A stretch of DNA of 64,000 nt from Lachnospiraceae bacterium (GTDB lineage Bacteria; Bacillota; Clostridia; Lachnospirales; Lachnospiraceae): assembly GCA_017463225.1 (NCBI GenBank), contig JAFTPO010000016.1, positions 1-64,000 on the forward strand, read 5' to 3'. Under the pieces are notes generated by a model. The model had not been told where the DNA came from. It did not search any database and worked only from the letters and a program-made list of their open reading frames with translations. Below are positions 26,201 through 34,631 of the stretch, one piece after another. Positions within the stretch are counted from its first letter, which is position 1. Every line of letters starts with the position of its first letter. Both the position numbers and the translations under genes were made by a program.

Positions 26201-26282
26201 TGCAAGTCTTAAGTGTGAGGAGAGAGAGCAGGCTAAGGGCCAGGCTGGAAAGAAATATTTGCTAAGCGAAGATTTCAAATAA
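23208..26282 (+). CDS. Lys/Glu/Ala helical-rod protein with degenerate AAA-like C-terminal domain
   Basis: This 1024-residue cytoplasmic protein starts at GTG 23208 behind GGAGG. Alternating Lys/Glu/Ala segments (about 85-150, 215-265 and 369-780) predict long coiled coil or single alpha-helix, with KAEEA/KKAEE repeats also visible as DNA repeats. Residues about 785-1024 look like a P-loop ATPase fold: GEHGFGLTS at 835-843 sits where a Walker A should be but has Leu841 in place of the Lys, and DGCLVVENAG at 885-894 resembles Walker B. NNVIIILTG resembles sensor 1. It is probably a non-hydrolysing AAA relative acting as a scaffold. Automatic annotation would likely call it TolA-like, but there is no membrane anchor. 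It lies between the acidic TPR gene and mreB. Confidence 0.78.
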   Translation: MAIDQREALIAAVRAQVEKEKAAKAAKEKKEQEAMQLAGKTPKASQNADNKPKYKTLSAEDFAKIEEKKRRKQAAEQGIDLDEWDRARAAEKEAEEAAKKAEEEKKAAEAKAAAEAKKAEEAKKAEAEAKRKAAEEAKKAAEAKSKETDAEPSLGMSVGIQPDKSGMSLNSTGNGGLNAKPASNGLSGGTGIGGVKSDSKGLGLSLKSSSDDSAKKAEETKKAEDARKAEEAKKAEEAKKAEEARKAEEAKKAAEEAKKALAQEKEKLRPTKLVGGNDSVKVIGEDSEDESLAFSQDGDTTIISDNMDWKATDSGVKKADGDDIISIVPNRTTPTNDVKSMYDMDDDDDILGAEISKLANFDDSSNDSAKKAEETKKAEEARKAEEAKKAEEARKAEEAKKAEEARKAEEAKKAEEAKRAADEAARKRAEELAAKKAAAEEEARKKAEAQKKKLEEAERRAAEQQRRIAEAQAKARAEEAARKRAEEAEARRIEEEAKRKALEEERKRAAEEARKKAEEEARAKAKQEALKNAEEARKKAEEAAKILEEAKKAEEEAARKAEENRKKAEAEAKAKAEAEAKRKAEEEARAKAEAEAKAKAEAEAKAKAEAEAKARAEEEARIKAEAEAKKKAEEEAKKAAEEARKRAEEAMRILEEAKKAEEEALKKAEETRKQAEADAKKAAEEAAKKAAEAEARKKAEAEAKAKAEAEAKARAEAEAKRRAEEEAKAKAEEEARKKADEETRKAAEEAAKKAEEARKILEAAKKAEEDALKAAEAAENIKLDLTQPSEDGKLPMAAYYLEKYTKVESISDNMVTLFNKISNKATKTNNVVLMGEHGFGLTSFGEDFARSFYDMGICKAKTIAKIKAAALNKVKLADAMTKLKDGCLVVENAGLIAIDKFNELVKLADPSSNNVIIILTGEKGSIIRLLETVNAVAGKFDNKLEVLGLSNGDMLNIARGYISQRGFKSEDSVDGTIRNQLMAMESGNIDRMLKCIDDASLKCEEREQAKGQAGKKYLLSEDFK
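23839..24450 (+). repeat. Duplicated coding repeat in the Lys/Glu/Ala protein gene
   Basis: The segments near 23840-23990 and 24304-24450 start with nearly the same sequence (GATTCTGCAAAGAAGGCTGA, then GGAAACAAAGAAGGCTGAAG) and continue as short imperfect units encoding KAEEA-type repeats. Between them lies a unique spacer rich in Asp. The layout suggests internal duplication of a rod segment and a site prone to length change. Confidence 0.75.
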
Positions 26283-26285
26283 ATG

Positions 26286-26313
26286 TTGAAAAATAAAGCG
26301 CTAATGTTATAAT
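26286..26313 (+). promoter_or_regulatory. Promoter of mreB
   Basis: TTGAAA (26286-26291), 16 bases, then TATAAT (26308-26313). It overlaps the terminator-like hairpin at 26292-26347: the left arm lies in the spacer and the right arm is just after the expected start point. Confidence 0.75.
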
Positions 26314-26347
26314 CAATGTATTATGACAAAAAGCGCTTTATTTTTTG
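26292..26347 (+). terminator. Terminator-like hairpin overlapping the mreB promoter
   Basis: AATAAAGCGCT (26292-26302) pairs perfectly with AGCGCTTTATT (26332-26342) across a 29-nt loop and runs into TTTTTT. It would end read-through from the rod-protein gene, while a transcript started from the embedded promoter carries only the right arm. Confidence 0.7.
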
Positions 26348-26378
26348 CGCAAGCATTAGAAGGATAAGAGGAAATAAG

Positions 26379-27398
26379 ATGATTATAGATATAGGTATAG
26401 ATCTTGGAACTGCAAATACAGTGATTTACATAAGAGATAAGGGTATTGTGGTTAATCAACCTTCTGTTGTTGCTTATGAGGTTAAGGGCAAGAAGGTAAT
26501 AGCTATAGGTAACAAAGCAAAGAGGATGATGGGTAAAACTCCAGAGGAGTTAGAGGTTGTAAAGCCAATTAGAAATGGAGTTATATCAGACTACACTTTA
26601 ACTGAGAGAATGCTTAAAGCTTATGTTATGGCCGCTATGCAGAAGAGAAAAATTTGGGGCAAGCCTAATGTGTGTGTATGTGTGCCTAGTGGTATAACAG
26701 AGGTACAAAAAAGAGCAGTTGAAGATGCGGTGTTTAGAACAGGAGCCAAAAAGGTATACATTTTAGAGGAACCATTTGCAGCAGCAATTGGAGCCGGAGT
26801 TGATGTACAGGCTGACAGAGGTCATATGATAGTTGACATTGGTGCTGGAACTACAGATATAGCAGTAATATCCAAGGGTGGAATAACCTATAGCGCCTCA
26901 GAGAAGGTAGGAGGAGACGACTTTGATGATGCTATAATAAAGTATATGAGAAAACGCCATAACGTTCTTATGGGAGAGGTATCCTGCGAGCAGTTAAAGC
27001 TTGAGATAGGCTCTGTGTATCCTAGAGAAAAGGATGCGGTTGGTTATGCAAAGGGAAAAGAAATGGTCAGAGGACTTCCAACCAAGGTACCTGTAAAGTC
27101 GTCGGAGATTATAGAGGCTTGTGAAGAAGTGTCACAGCAGGTTATAAATGCTATTAAGGTTGCGTTAGAAACTGTTCCACCGGAATTAATATCTGATATT
27201 GCAGAGTATGGAATAATACTTACCGGTGGTGGCAGTAAAATATTTGGTATGAATAAGCTTATTACCGAGCAAACAGGAGTCAGAGTGAGACGAATAGAAT
27301 GTCCTGAGCTGGTTGTTGCTACTGGTGCTGCTAATGCTAAGGATTATGTTCTTAACAGCGAGTATGTGACAGTATTGGATTCTACACAAGAATTCTAA
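26379..27398 (+). CDS. mreB: MreB/Mbl-family bacterial actin
   Basis: This 339-residue actin-fold ATPase forms membrane filaments that guide cell-wall synthesis. The phosphate-1 loop (IDLGTANTVIYIRDKG), LEEPFAAAIGAG, phosphate-2 (DIGAGTTDIAVIS), KVGGDDFDDAI and the adenosine motif ILTGGGSKIFGM are all present. The start at 26379 (MIIDIGIDLG) has AGAGGA 6 bases upstream; an in-frame ATG at 26316 lies in the promoter hairpin. mreC and mreD do not follow, so this is a stand-alone copy, possibly Mbl- or MreBH-like. Its upstream neighbour is the Lys/Glu/Ala rod gene. Confidence 0.93.
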   Translation: MIIDIGIDLGTANTVIYIRDKGIVVNQPSVVAYEVKGKKVIAIGNKAKRMMGKTPEELEVVKPIRNGVISDYTLTERMLKAYVMAAMQKRKIWGKPNVCVCVPSGITEVQKRAVEDAVFRTGAKKVYILEEPFAAAIGAGVDVQADRGHMIVDIGAGTTDIAVISKGGITYSASEKVGGDDFDDAIIKYMRKRHNVLMGEVSCEQLKLEIGSVYPREKDAVGYAKGKEMVRGLPTKVPVKSSEIIEACEEVSQQVINAIKVALETVPPELISDIAEYGIILTGGGSKIFGMNKLITEQTGVRVRRIECPELVVATGAANAKDYVLNSEYVTVLDSTQEF

Positions 27399-27440
27399 TG
27401 TATATCAACATTTAATGTTCGTAATAGGAAGTAATATTAT

Positions 27441-29396
27441 ATGAATAGATTAGATTATCAGTATAATGGAGGCTTTTTGCCTTTGAATAAAATAGAGATG
27501 GAGCTAAAGGGGTGGGATGTGCCTGATTTTGTGTTTGTAATCGGAGATGCCTATGTTGACCACCCGTCCTTTGGCCCAGCCATCATAAGCCGAGTGCTTG
27601 AGCAGGCAGGCTATAAGGTGGCAATGATTTCCCAGCCGGATTGGAAATGTGCGGAGAGCATAGATATATATGGAAAACCAAGACTGGGTTTTTTAGTGTG
27701 TGGCGGAAATATGGATTCTATGGTGAATCATTACTCCGTATCAAAAAAGAGAAGAAGTCAGGATGCCTATACACCTGGTGGTGAGATGGGAAAAAGACCG
27801 GATTATGCTACAACGGTGTATTGTAATCTCATTAGAAGAAAATATAAGGATGTTCCCATAATTATAGGAGGCATAGAAGCAAGCTTAAGAAGACTAGCAC
27901 ACTATGATTATTGGTCTAATAGACTTAAACATTCTGTTTTGGTTGACTCTCAGGCTGATATATTGATATATGGTATGGGGGAGCATGCAATAGTAGAAGT
28001 GGCGGATGCTTTGGATAGCGGTATTGATATAAAGGACATAACCTATGTTAACGGAACGGCCTACAGGATTAAAAGTATAGAGGGTATGAAGGGACATATA
28101 ACCCTTCCTTCTTTTGATGAGCTTACGCAAGATAAGCTAAACTATGCAAAAAGCTTTAAACTTCAATATGACAATACTGATCATATCACCGCAAAGATTT
28201 TGGTAGAAAAATATAACGAGCATCTTTATGTTGTTCAAAATCCACCAGCTAAGCCACTTACAGAAACAGAGATGGATAGGGTGTATTCTTTGGATTATAT
28301 GAGGACATATCATCCAAGCTACGAGGCGGCCGGAGGTATACCTGCCATAGCTGAGATTAAGTTTAGTTTGGTTAGCAATAGAGGATGTTTTGGCGGATGT
28401 AGCTTTTGCGCGCTGACATTTCACCAGGGTAGGACACTACAAACCAGAAGCCATAAATCTATTATAGAAGAAGCGAAGAAAATGATATGGGACCCTGAAT
28501 TTAAGGGATATATACATGATGTTGGAGGTCCAACAGCGAATTTCAGAATAAGAGCCTGCGACAAACAGGAGAAATATGGGGTGTGTAAGGATAGACAATG
28601 TCTTTTCCCTAGACCTTGCCCTAATCTAAAAGTTGATCATAGTGATTATCTTAACCTTTTGAGACAGCTTAGAGAATTGCCTAATGTAAAAAAGGTGTTT
28701 GTTCGTTCGGGAATACGATTTGATTATTTGATGGCTGATGCTGATGATGAGTTCTTCTATGAGCTGTGTAAGCATCATGTTAGTGGACAGTTAAAGGTGG
28801 CTCCGGAGCATATTACAGATAATGTATTATCTAAGATGGGAAAGCCTGAGAATTCTGTATACAGAGCATTTGCTGATAAGTACAAAAAGATTAATGAACA
28901 GCTTGGCAAGAAACAGTTTTTGGTACCTTATCTAATGTCTTCGCATCCGGGCTCAACTATGAAGGATGCAGTAAAACTGGCAGAATACCTAAGAGACTTA
29001 GGATATATGCCGGAACAGGTACAGGACTTTTATCCTACTCCATCTACAATTTCCACCTGTATGTATTATACCGGAGTGGATCCTAGAACTATGGAGAAAG
29101 TATATGTTCCGGTATCTCCGCATGAAAAGGCTATGCAAAGAGCGTTGATACAGTATAGAAATCCAAAGAATTATGATTTGGTACACGAGGCTTTAACAAT
29201 CGCGAAACGAACAGATTTAATAGGATTCGACAAAAAGTGCCTTATTAGGCCAAGGAAAAATGACAAGACTTTTATGGTTAGCGGAGGAAGAGGAAAAACA
29301 ACTGATAATTTAAGGCAAAATGGCAATGCAAGTAACCAAAAAACAAAGAAAAACAAGAAAACCATAAGGAATGTGCATAAGAAAAAGGATAAATAA
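27441..29396 (+). CDS. YgiQ-family radical SAM protein
   Basis: This 651-residue protein has an N-terminal domain ([21 protein letters not shown], [18 protein letters not shown]) and a radical SAM core with the CxxxCxxC cluster motif at Cys316, Cys320 and Cys323 ([18 protein letters not shown]). A second Cys-containing region ([23 protein letters not shown]), VAPEHI and [11 protein letters not shown] are YgiQ hallmarks. The C-terminus is a Lys/Asn-rich tail. The reaction of YgiQ is not established. It follows mreB by 42 bp and may share its transcript. Confidence 0.92.
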   Translation: MNRLDYQYNGGFLPLNKIEMELKGWDVPDFVFVIGDAYVDHPSFGPAIISRVLEQAGYKVAMISQPDWKCAESIDIYGKPRLGFLVCGGNMDSMVNHYSVSKKRRSQDAYTPGGEMGKRPDYATTVYCNLIRRKYKDVPIIIGGIEASLRRLAHYDYWSNRLKHSVLVDSQADILIYGMGEHAIVEVADALDSGIDIKDITYVNGTAYRIKSIEGMKGHITLPSFDELTQDKLNYAKSFKLQYDNTDHITAKILVEKYNEHLYVVQNPPAKPLTETEMDRVYSLDYMRTYHPSYEAAGGIPAIAEIKFSLVSNRGCFGGCSFCALTFHQGRTLQTRSHKSIIEEAKKMIWDPEFKGYIHDVGGPTANFRIRACDKQEKYGVCKDRQCLFPRPCPNLKVDHSDYLNLLRQLRELPNVKKVFVRSGIRFDYLMADADDEFFYELCKHHVSGQLKVAPEHITDNVLSKMGKPENSVYRAFADKYKKINEQLGKKQFLVPYLMSSHPGSTMKDAVKLAEYLRDLGYMPEQVQDFYPTPSTISTCMYYTGVDPRTMEKVYVPVSPHEKAMQRALIQYRNPKNYDLVHEALTIAKRTDLIGFDKKCLIRPRKNDKTFMVSGGRGKTTDNLRQNGNASNQKTKKNKKTIRNVHKKKDK

Positions 29397-29443
29397 TCAG
29401 TAGTTTTTGTACTTCAAAAAATACAAAAGAAAGCCAGAATTTA

Positions 29444-29472
29444 TTGCTAAAGGCAATCGAATATGGTATTAT
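29444..29472 (+). promoter_or_regulatory. Promoter of the butyrate operon
   Basis: TTGCTA, 17 bases, then TATTAT with a TG extension before it. A leader of about 58 bases follows, containing a small GAGAC/GTCTC hairpin, before GGAGG and thl. Confidence 0.65.
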
Positions 29473-29536
29473 AACTACAACCGTGTCGAGACAGATAGTC
29501 TCATGACATAAAAAAAGTAAATGGAGGAATTTAATC

Positions 29537-30718
29537 ATGTCAAAGAAAGTAGTTTTAGCAGGCGCATGTCGTACAGCGATTGGTACTATGGGTGGAACAC
29601 TTAGTAACACTCCAGCAGCAGAGCTTGGTGCAATCGTTATTAAGGAAGCCTTAAACAGAGCAGGAGTTGCTCCAGAGGCTGTTGATCAGGTATATATGGG
29701 TTGTGTAATCCAGGCTGGTTTAGGACAGAACGTTGCACGTCAGGCATCTATTAAGGCAGGACTTCCAAATGAGGTTCCAGCTGTTACAATAAATGTAGTA
29801 TGTGGTTCAGGTCTTAACTGTGTAAATATGGCAGCTCAGATGATTATGGCTGGTGAGGCTGACATCGTTGTAGCTGGTGGAATGGAGAATATGTCAATGG
29901 CTCCATATGCACTTGATAAGGCACGTTTTGGATATAGAATGAACAATGCAGTTATGAAGGACTGTATGGTAAATGATGCTCTTTGGGATGCATTCAATGA
30001 TTACCACATGATTAAGACAGCAGATAATATCTGTGAGGAGTGGGGAATCACTAGAGAAGAGCTTGATGAGTTTGCAGTTAAGAGTCAGCAGAAGGCTGAG
30101 GCAGCTCAGGCATCAGGCGCGTTTGATAAGGAAATCGTTCCTGTAACAATTAAGACTAAGAAGGCTGAAATCGTATTCGCTAAGGATGAGGGACCAAGAG
30201 CCGGTACATCTATGGAGGGTCTTGCTAAGCTTCGTCCTATTAACAAGGATGGTTTCGTAACTGCTGGTAATGCTTCAGGTATCAATGATGGTGCAGCAGC
30301 TATCGTAGTTATGTCTGAGGAGAAGGCTAAGGAGCTTGGTGTTAAGCCTATGGCTACTTGGGTAGCTGGTGCTCTTGCAGGATGTAGACCAGAGGTTATG
30401 GGTATCGGTCCTGTTCCTGCAACTCAGAAGGTTATGGCTAAGGCTGATATGAAGATTGAGGACTTTGATATTATCGAGGCTAATGAGGCATTCGCAGCTC
30501 AGTCAATCGCTGTTGGTAGAGACCTTGGTATCGATGTTGATAAGCAGCTTAATCCAAATGGTGGTGCAATTGCACTTGGTCACCCAGTTGGTGCTTCAGG
30601 ATGTCGTATCCTTGTTACTCTTCTTCATGAGATGGAAGCTAAGGATGCTAAGACTGGTCTTGCAACACTCTGTATCGGTGGCGGTATGGGTTGTGCAACT
30701 ATCGTTAAGAGAGACTAG
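29537..30718 (+). CDS. thlA: Acetyl-CoA acetyltransferase (thiolase)
   Basis: This 393-residue biosynthetic thiolase condenses two acetyl-CoA to acetoacetyl-CoA, the first step of butyrate formation. The acyl-accepting Cys lies in [33 protein letters not shown] (catalytic His) and CIGGGMGCA (second Cys) are present. It opens the operon thl-crt-hbd-bcd-etfB-etfA. Codon use is strongly biased towards a small set (CTT, GGT, AAG, GAG), as in the following five genes, which suggests high expression. Confidence 0.97.
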   Translation: MSKKVVLAGACRTAIGTMGGTLSNTPAAELGAIVIKEALNRAGVAPEAVDQVYMGCVIQAGLGQNVARQASIKAGLPNEVPAVTINVVCGSGLNCVNMAAQMIMAGEADIVVAGGMENMSMAPYALDKARFGYRMNNAVMKDCMVNDALWDAFNDYHMIKTADNICEEWGITREELDEFAVKSQQKAEAAQASGAFDKEIVPVTIKTKKAEIVFAKDEGPRAGTSMEGLAKLRPINKDGFVTAGNASGINDGAAAIVVMSEEKAKELGVKPMATWVAGALAGCRPEVMGIGPVPATQKVMAKADMKIEDFDIIEANEAFAAQSIAVGRDLGIDVDKQLNPNGGAIALGHPVGASGCRILVTLLHEMEAKDAKTGLATLCIGGGMGCATIVKRD

Positions 30719-30754
30719 GTAAATATAAAGGGTATATAAAACAGTAGATTATGT

Positions 30755-30779
30755 CGGCTCAAGGCTAAGCCTTGGGCTG
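30755..30779 (+). promoter_or_regulatory. Intercistronic hairpin between thl and crt
   Basis: CGGCTCAAGGC pairs with GCCTTGGGCTG (two G:U) around a TAA loop. No T-run follows, so it is not a normal terminator. It may be a processing or stability element that sets the ratio of thl to downstream message. Confidence 0.6.
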
Positions 30780-30801
30780 GCAATATATAAGGAGTATTTC
30801 A

Positions 30802-31593
30802 ATGGAATTTATAACTTATGAGCAGGACGGATACGTAGGTATCGTTACTATTAACAGAGAGAGAGCTCTTAACGCTCTTAACAGCCAGGTTCTTGAGGAA
30901 CTTGAGGCTACTTTTGATGCTATTGATTTAGATGCAACTAGAGCAGTTATCCTTACTGGTGCTGGCGAGAAGAGCTTTGTTGCAGGTGCAGATATCGGAG
31001 AGATGTCAACTCTTACAAAGGCTGAGGGTGAGGCTTTCGGTAAGAAGGGTAATGACGTATTTAGAAAGATAGAGACTTTCCCACTTCCAGTTATTGCAGC
31101 TATTAATGGTTTTGCACTTGGCGGTGGATGTGAGATTTCTATGAGCTGTGATATCAGAATCTGTTCTGAGAATGCAGTGTTTGGTCAGCCAGAGGTTGGC
31201 CTTGGTATTACTCCAGGATTTGGTGGTACTCAGAGACTTGCTCGTCTTGTTGGCGAGGGTATGGCTAAGCAGATGATTTACACAGCTAGAAACATTAAGG
31301 CTGATGAGGCATATCGTATTGGACTTGTAAATGCAGTATATCCTCTTGAGGAGTTACTTCCAGCAGCTAAGAAGATGGCTGCAGGTATTGCTGCTAATGC
31401 TCCAATTGCCGTACGTAACTGTAAGAAGGCAATTAACGAGGGTATGCAGGTTGATATGGATGCTGCAATTGTTATCGAGGAGAAGCTTTTTGGTGATTGT
31501 TTCGAGACAGAGGATCAGAAGGCAGGAATGGGTAACTTCTTAGAGAAGGACAAAGAGAAGAAGCTTAAGGTGGTTCCTTTCCAGAATAAGTAG
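30802..31593 (+). CDS. crt: 3-hydroxybutyryl-CoA dehydratase (crotonase)
   Basis: This 263-residue enoyl-CoA hydratase dehydrates 3-hydroxybutyryl-CoA to crotonyl-CoA. Oxyanion-hole and catalytic motifs are seen: GEKSFVAGADIGEM, NGFALGGGCEISMSCDIRI with the first Glu, and FGQPEVGLGITPGFGGTQRL with the second Glu. The start at 30802 is supported by AGGAG 8 bases upstream; an earlier in-frame ATG at 30772 sits within the intercistronic hairpin and lacks a ribosome site. Confidence 0.96.
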   Translation: MEFITYEQDGYVGIVTINRERALNALNSQVLEELEATFDAIDLDATRAVILTGAGEKSFVAGADIGEMSTLTKAEGEAFGKKGNDVFRKIETFPLPVIAAINGFALGGGCEISMSCDIRICSENAVFGQPEVGLGITPGFGGTQRLARLVGEGMAKQMIYTARNIKADEAYRIGLVNAVYPLEELLPAAKKMAAGIAANAPIAVRNCKKAINEGMQVDMDAAIVIEEKLFGDCFETEDQKAGMGNFLEKDKEKKLKVVPFQNK

Positions 31594-31615
31594 TTATTAG
31601 ATTAATATGTTATTA

Positions 31616-31654
31616 ACACGGTAGGGTGGTCTAACAAGGCCATCCTAAACGTGT
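31616..31654 (+). promoter_or_regulatory. Intercistronic hairpin between crt and hbd
   Basis: ACACG/CGTGT and, inside it, AGGGTGGTC/GGCCATCCT form a two-part stem with a TAACAA loop. No T-run follows. The 141-bp gap is the longest inside the operon, and the structure may stabilise or process the message. Confidence 0.6.
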
Positions 31655-31734
31655 GAAATAAGGATGACTAATTGAACGAAACGTATATGAATTCATTTAG
31701 GTAATCCACAAATATATTTTAGGAGGACATAAAA

Positions 31735-32607
31735 ATGAAAGTAGGCGTTATTGGTGCAGGTACCATGGGTCAGGGTATCGCTAAGGCATTTGCTATGGTT
31801 GATGGATATGAAGTAGCTCTTTGTGACATCAAGCAGGAGTGGGCTGAAGGCGGTAAGGACAAGATTGCAAAGGGCTATGCAAAGCTTGTTGAAAAAGGAA
31901 AGATGACACAGGAGAAGGTTGACGAGATTCTTAACAGCATTACTCCTGGTCTTAAGGAAGATCTCTGTGCAGATTGTGACTTAATTGTTGAGGCTGCATT
32001 TGAGGATATGGGAGTTAAGAAGACTACTTTTGGCGAGTTAGATAAGATTTGTAAGCCAGAGTGTATCTTTGCTTCTAATACATCATCACTTTCAATCACT
32101 GAGATTGGAAATGGACTTACTCGTCCAATGATTGGTATGCATTTCTTCAATCCAGCTGACAGAATGAAGTTAGTTGAGGTTATTGCAGGTGTTAACACTC
32201 CACAGGAGACAGTTGATACTATTATTAAGATTTCAGAGGAGATTAATAAGACTCCTGTTCAGGTTAATGAGGCAGCTGGTTTCGTTGTAAACCGTATCCT
32301 TATTCCTATGATTAACGAAGCAGCATTTATTAAGATGGAGGGCGTTTCAGATGTAGCTGGTATTGATGCAGCTATGAAGCTTGGTGCTAACCATCCTATG
32401 GGACCACTTGAGTTAGGCGATTTCATCGGTCTTGATATCTGTCTTGCAATTATGGATGTTCTTTACAACGAGACAGGTGATAGCAAGTATCGTGCATGTC
32501 CATTACTTCGTAAGATGGTTCGTGGTGGAAATCTTGGATGTAAGAGCGGCAAGGGATTCTATATCTACAATGCTGATCGTACAAAGACACCTATGGATGC
32601 TCAGTAA
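31735..32607 (+). CDS. hbd: 3-hydroxybutyryl-CoA dehydrogenase
   Basis: This 290-residue NAD(P)-dependent enzyme reduces acetoacetyl-CoA to 3-hydroxybutyryl-CoA. The Rossmann motif GVIGAGTMGQGIA opens the protein. SNTSSLSITEI, GMHFFNPADRMKLVEVI (catalytic His) and GFVVNRILIPMINEA are typical, and the C-terminal helical domain includes HPMGPLELGDFIGLD. AGGAGG precedes the ATG. Confidence 0.97.
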   Translation: MKVGVIGAGTMGQGIAKAFAMVDGYEVALCDIKQEWAEGGKDKIAKGYAKLVEKGKMTQEKVDEILNSITPGLKEDLCADCDLIVEAAFEDMGVKKTTFGELDKICKPECIFASNTSSLSITEIGNGLTRPMIGMHFFNPADRMKLVEVIAGVNTPQETVDTIIKISEEINKTPVQVNEAAGFVVNRILIPMINEAAFIKMEGVSDVAGIDAAMKLGANHPMGPLELGDFIGLDICLAIMDVLYNETGDSKYRACPLLRKMVRGGNLGCKSGKGFYIYNADRTKTPMDAQ

Positions 32608-32653
32608 GAGTAACCGAATTTATATGTGTTAAATAATTAGGAGGAAATTAACA

Positions 32654-33820
32654 ATGGATTTTACTTTAAGTAAGAAGCATGAGATGGCAAGAACTCTCTT
32701 TAGAGATTTTGCACAGAATGAAGTAAAGCCTCTTGCACAGGAAGTTGATGAGACAGAATGCTTCCCAAGAGAGACAGTAGAGAAGATGGCTAAGAGTGGA
32801 TTCTTAGGAATACCTGTACCAAAGGAGTACGGCGGACAGGGTTGTGATCCATTAACTTATGCTATGTGTGTTGAGGAGCTTTCAAAGGTTTGTGGTACTA
32901 CAGGTGTTATCGTTTCTGCACATACATCACTTTGTGTAGATCCTATTCAGACTTATGGTACTGAAGAGCAAAAGCAGAAGTATCTTCCAGACCTTTGTTC
33001 AGGAAAGAAGTTAGGTGCTTTCGGTCTTACTGAGCCAGGTGCTGGTACAGATGCACAGGGTCAGCAGACTAAGGCTGTTCTTGATGGAGATGAGTGGGTT
33101 CTTAATGGATCTAAGTGTTTCATCACTAACGGTAAGGAAGCAGATGTATATATTGTAATCGCAGTTACCGGTATCGTTGAGAAGAAGGGTCGTCCTTTCA
33201 AGGAGATTTCAGCATTTATCGTAGATAAGGGAACTCCTGGATTTACTTTCGGTACTAAGGAGAAGAAGATGGGTATCAGAGGTTCATCAACTTACGAGCT
33301 TATCTTCACTGACTGTAGAATTCCAAAGGAGAACTTACTTGGTCAGAAGGGTAAGGGATTTGCAATCGCTATGCACACACTTGATGGTGGTCGTATCGGT
33401 ATTGCAGCTCAGGCTCTTGGTATTGCAGCAGGTGCTCTTGAGGCAACTATTAACTACGTTAAGGAAAGAAAGCAGTTTGGTCGTTCAATCGCTCAGTTCC
33501 AGAATACTCAGTTCCAGTTAGCTGATATGGCTACTAAGGTTGAGGCTGCTAGAAATTTAGTATATAAGGCAGCTATGAAGAAGGCTCAGTACCAGATCGA
33601 TCATAAGACATCTTACGGTGTTGAGGCAGCAATGGCTAAGTTATATGCTGCAGAGGTAGCTATGGAGGTTACTACTAAGGCAGTTCAGTTACATGGTGGT
33701 TACGGTTACATCAGAGAGTATGATGTAGAGCGTATGATGCGTGATGCTAAGATCACAGAGATTTACGAGGGTACTTCAGAAGTACAGCGTATGGTTATCT
33801 CTGCTGACTTATTAAAGTAA
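32654..33820 (+). CDS. bcd: Butyryl-CoA dehydrogenase
   Basis: This 388-residue acyl-CoA dehydrogenase reduces crotonyl-CoA to butyryl-CoA. FAD-binding segments (GAFGLTEPGAGTDAQGQ, LNGSKCFITNG) and the C-terminal IYEGTSEVQRMVI, with the catalytic Glu, are present. With EtfAB it forms the bifurcating complex that uses NADH to reduce both crotonyl-CoA and ferredoxin. The etf genes follow directly with a 13-bp gap. Confidence 0.97.
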   Translation: MDFTLSKKHEMARTLFRDFAQNEVKPLAQEVDETECFPRETVEKMAKSGFLGIPVPKEYGGQGCDPLTYAMCVEELSKVCGTTGVIVSAHTSLCVDPIQTYGTEEQKQKYLPDLCSGKKLGAFGLTEPGAGTDAQGQQTKAVLDGDEWVLNGSKCFITNGKEADVYIVIAVTGIVEKKGRPFKEISAFIVDKGTPGFTFGTKEKKMGIRGSSTYELIFTDCRIPKENLLGQKGKGFAIAMHTLDGGRIGIAAQALGIAAGALEATINYVKERKQFGRSIAQFQNTQFQLADMATKVEAARNLVYKAAMKKAQYQIDHKTSYGVEAAMAKLYAAEVAMEVTTKAVQLHGGYGYIREYDVERMMRDAKITEIYEGTSEVQRMVISADLLK

Positions 33821-33833
33821 GGAGGTACTTAAC

Positions 33834-34616
33834 GTGAAGATTATAGTTTGTATTAAGCAGGTACCTGATACTAAGGGTGGAGTTAAGTTCAATCCAGATG
33901 GTACATTAGATAGAGGAGCAATGCTCACAATCATGAATCCTGATGATAAGGCTGGTCTTGAGGCAGCTCTTAGAATTAAGGATGAGACTGGCGCTGAGGT
34001 TACAGTTATCACAATGGGTCTTCCAAAAGCTGAGGACGTTCTTCGTGAGGCTATGGCTATGGGCGCAGACAAGGGAATCCTTGTTACAGATAGAGTTCTT
34101 GGTGGTGCTGATACTTGGGCTACATCAACTACTCTTGCAGGTGCAATTAGAAACTTAGAGTATGATTTAATCATCACTGGTCGTCAGGCTATCGATGGTG
34201 ATACTGCTCAGGTTGGACCACAGATTTCAGAGCATCTTAACATCCCAGTTATCTCATATGCTGAGGATATTAAGGTTGAAGGTAACAGCGTAATCGTTAA
34301 GAGACAGTATGAGGACAGATACCATATGGTAAAGGCCCAGATGCCATGTCTTATCACTGCTCTTGCAGAGTTAAACGAGCCACGTTACATGACTCCAGGT
34401 GGAATCTTCGATGCATGTGATGCAGAGATTACTGTATGGGGTAGAGCAAATCTTGTTGATGTAGATGATTCTAACCTTGGACTTAAGGGATCACCTACAA
34501 AGATTGCTAAGGCTTCTGATAAGGTAAGAAAGGGTAGCGGAGAGAAGGTTACTCTTGATCCAGCTGAGGCTGTTGATTACATCGTAGGCAAGCTTAAAGA
34601 TAAGCACGTAATATAA
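33834..34616 (+). CDS. etfB: Electron transfer flavoprotein beta subunit
   Basis: This 260-residue protein starts with GTG behind AAGGAGGT (MKIIVCIKQVPDTKGGVKFN). The region with GADKGILVTDRVLGGADTWATS and the IITGRQAIDGDTAQVGPQ motif is characteristic of EtfB of Bcd-type bifurcating complexes. It takes electrons from NADH at the bifurcating FAD. Confidence 0.96.
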   Translation: MKIIVCIKQVPDTKGGVKFNPDGTLDRGAMLTIMNPDDKAGLEAALRIKDETGAEVTVITMGLPKAEDVLREAMAMGADKGILVTDRVLGGADTWATSTTLAGAIRNLEYDLIITGRQAIDGDTAQVGPQISEHLNIPVISYAEDIKVEGNSVIVKRQYEDRYHMVKAQMPCLITALAELNEPRYMTPGGIFDACDAEITVWGRANLVDVDDSNLGLKGSPTKIAKASDKVRKGSGEKVTLDPAEAVDYIVGKLKDKHVI

Positions 34617-34631
34617 TAAAAAGGAAAAGTG

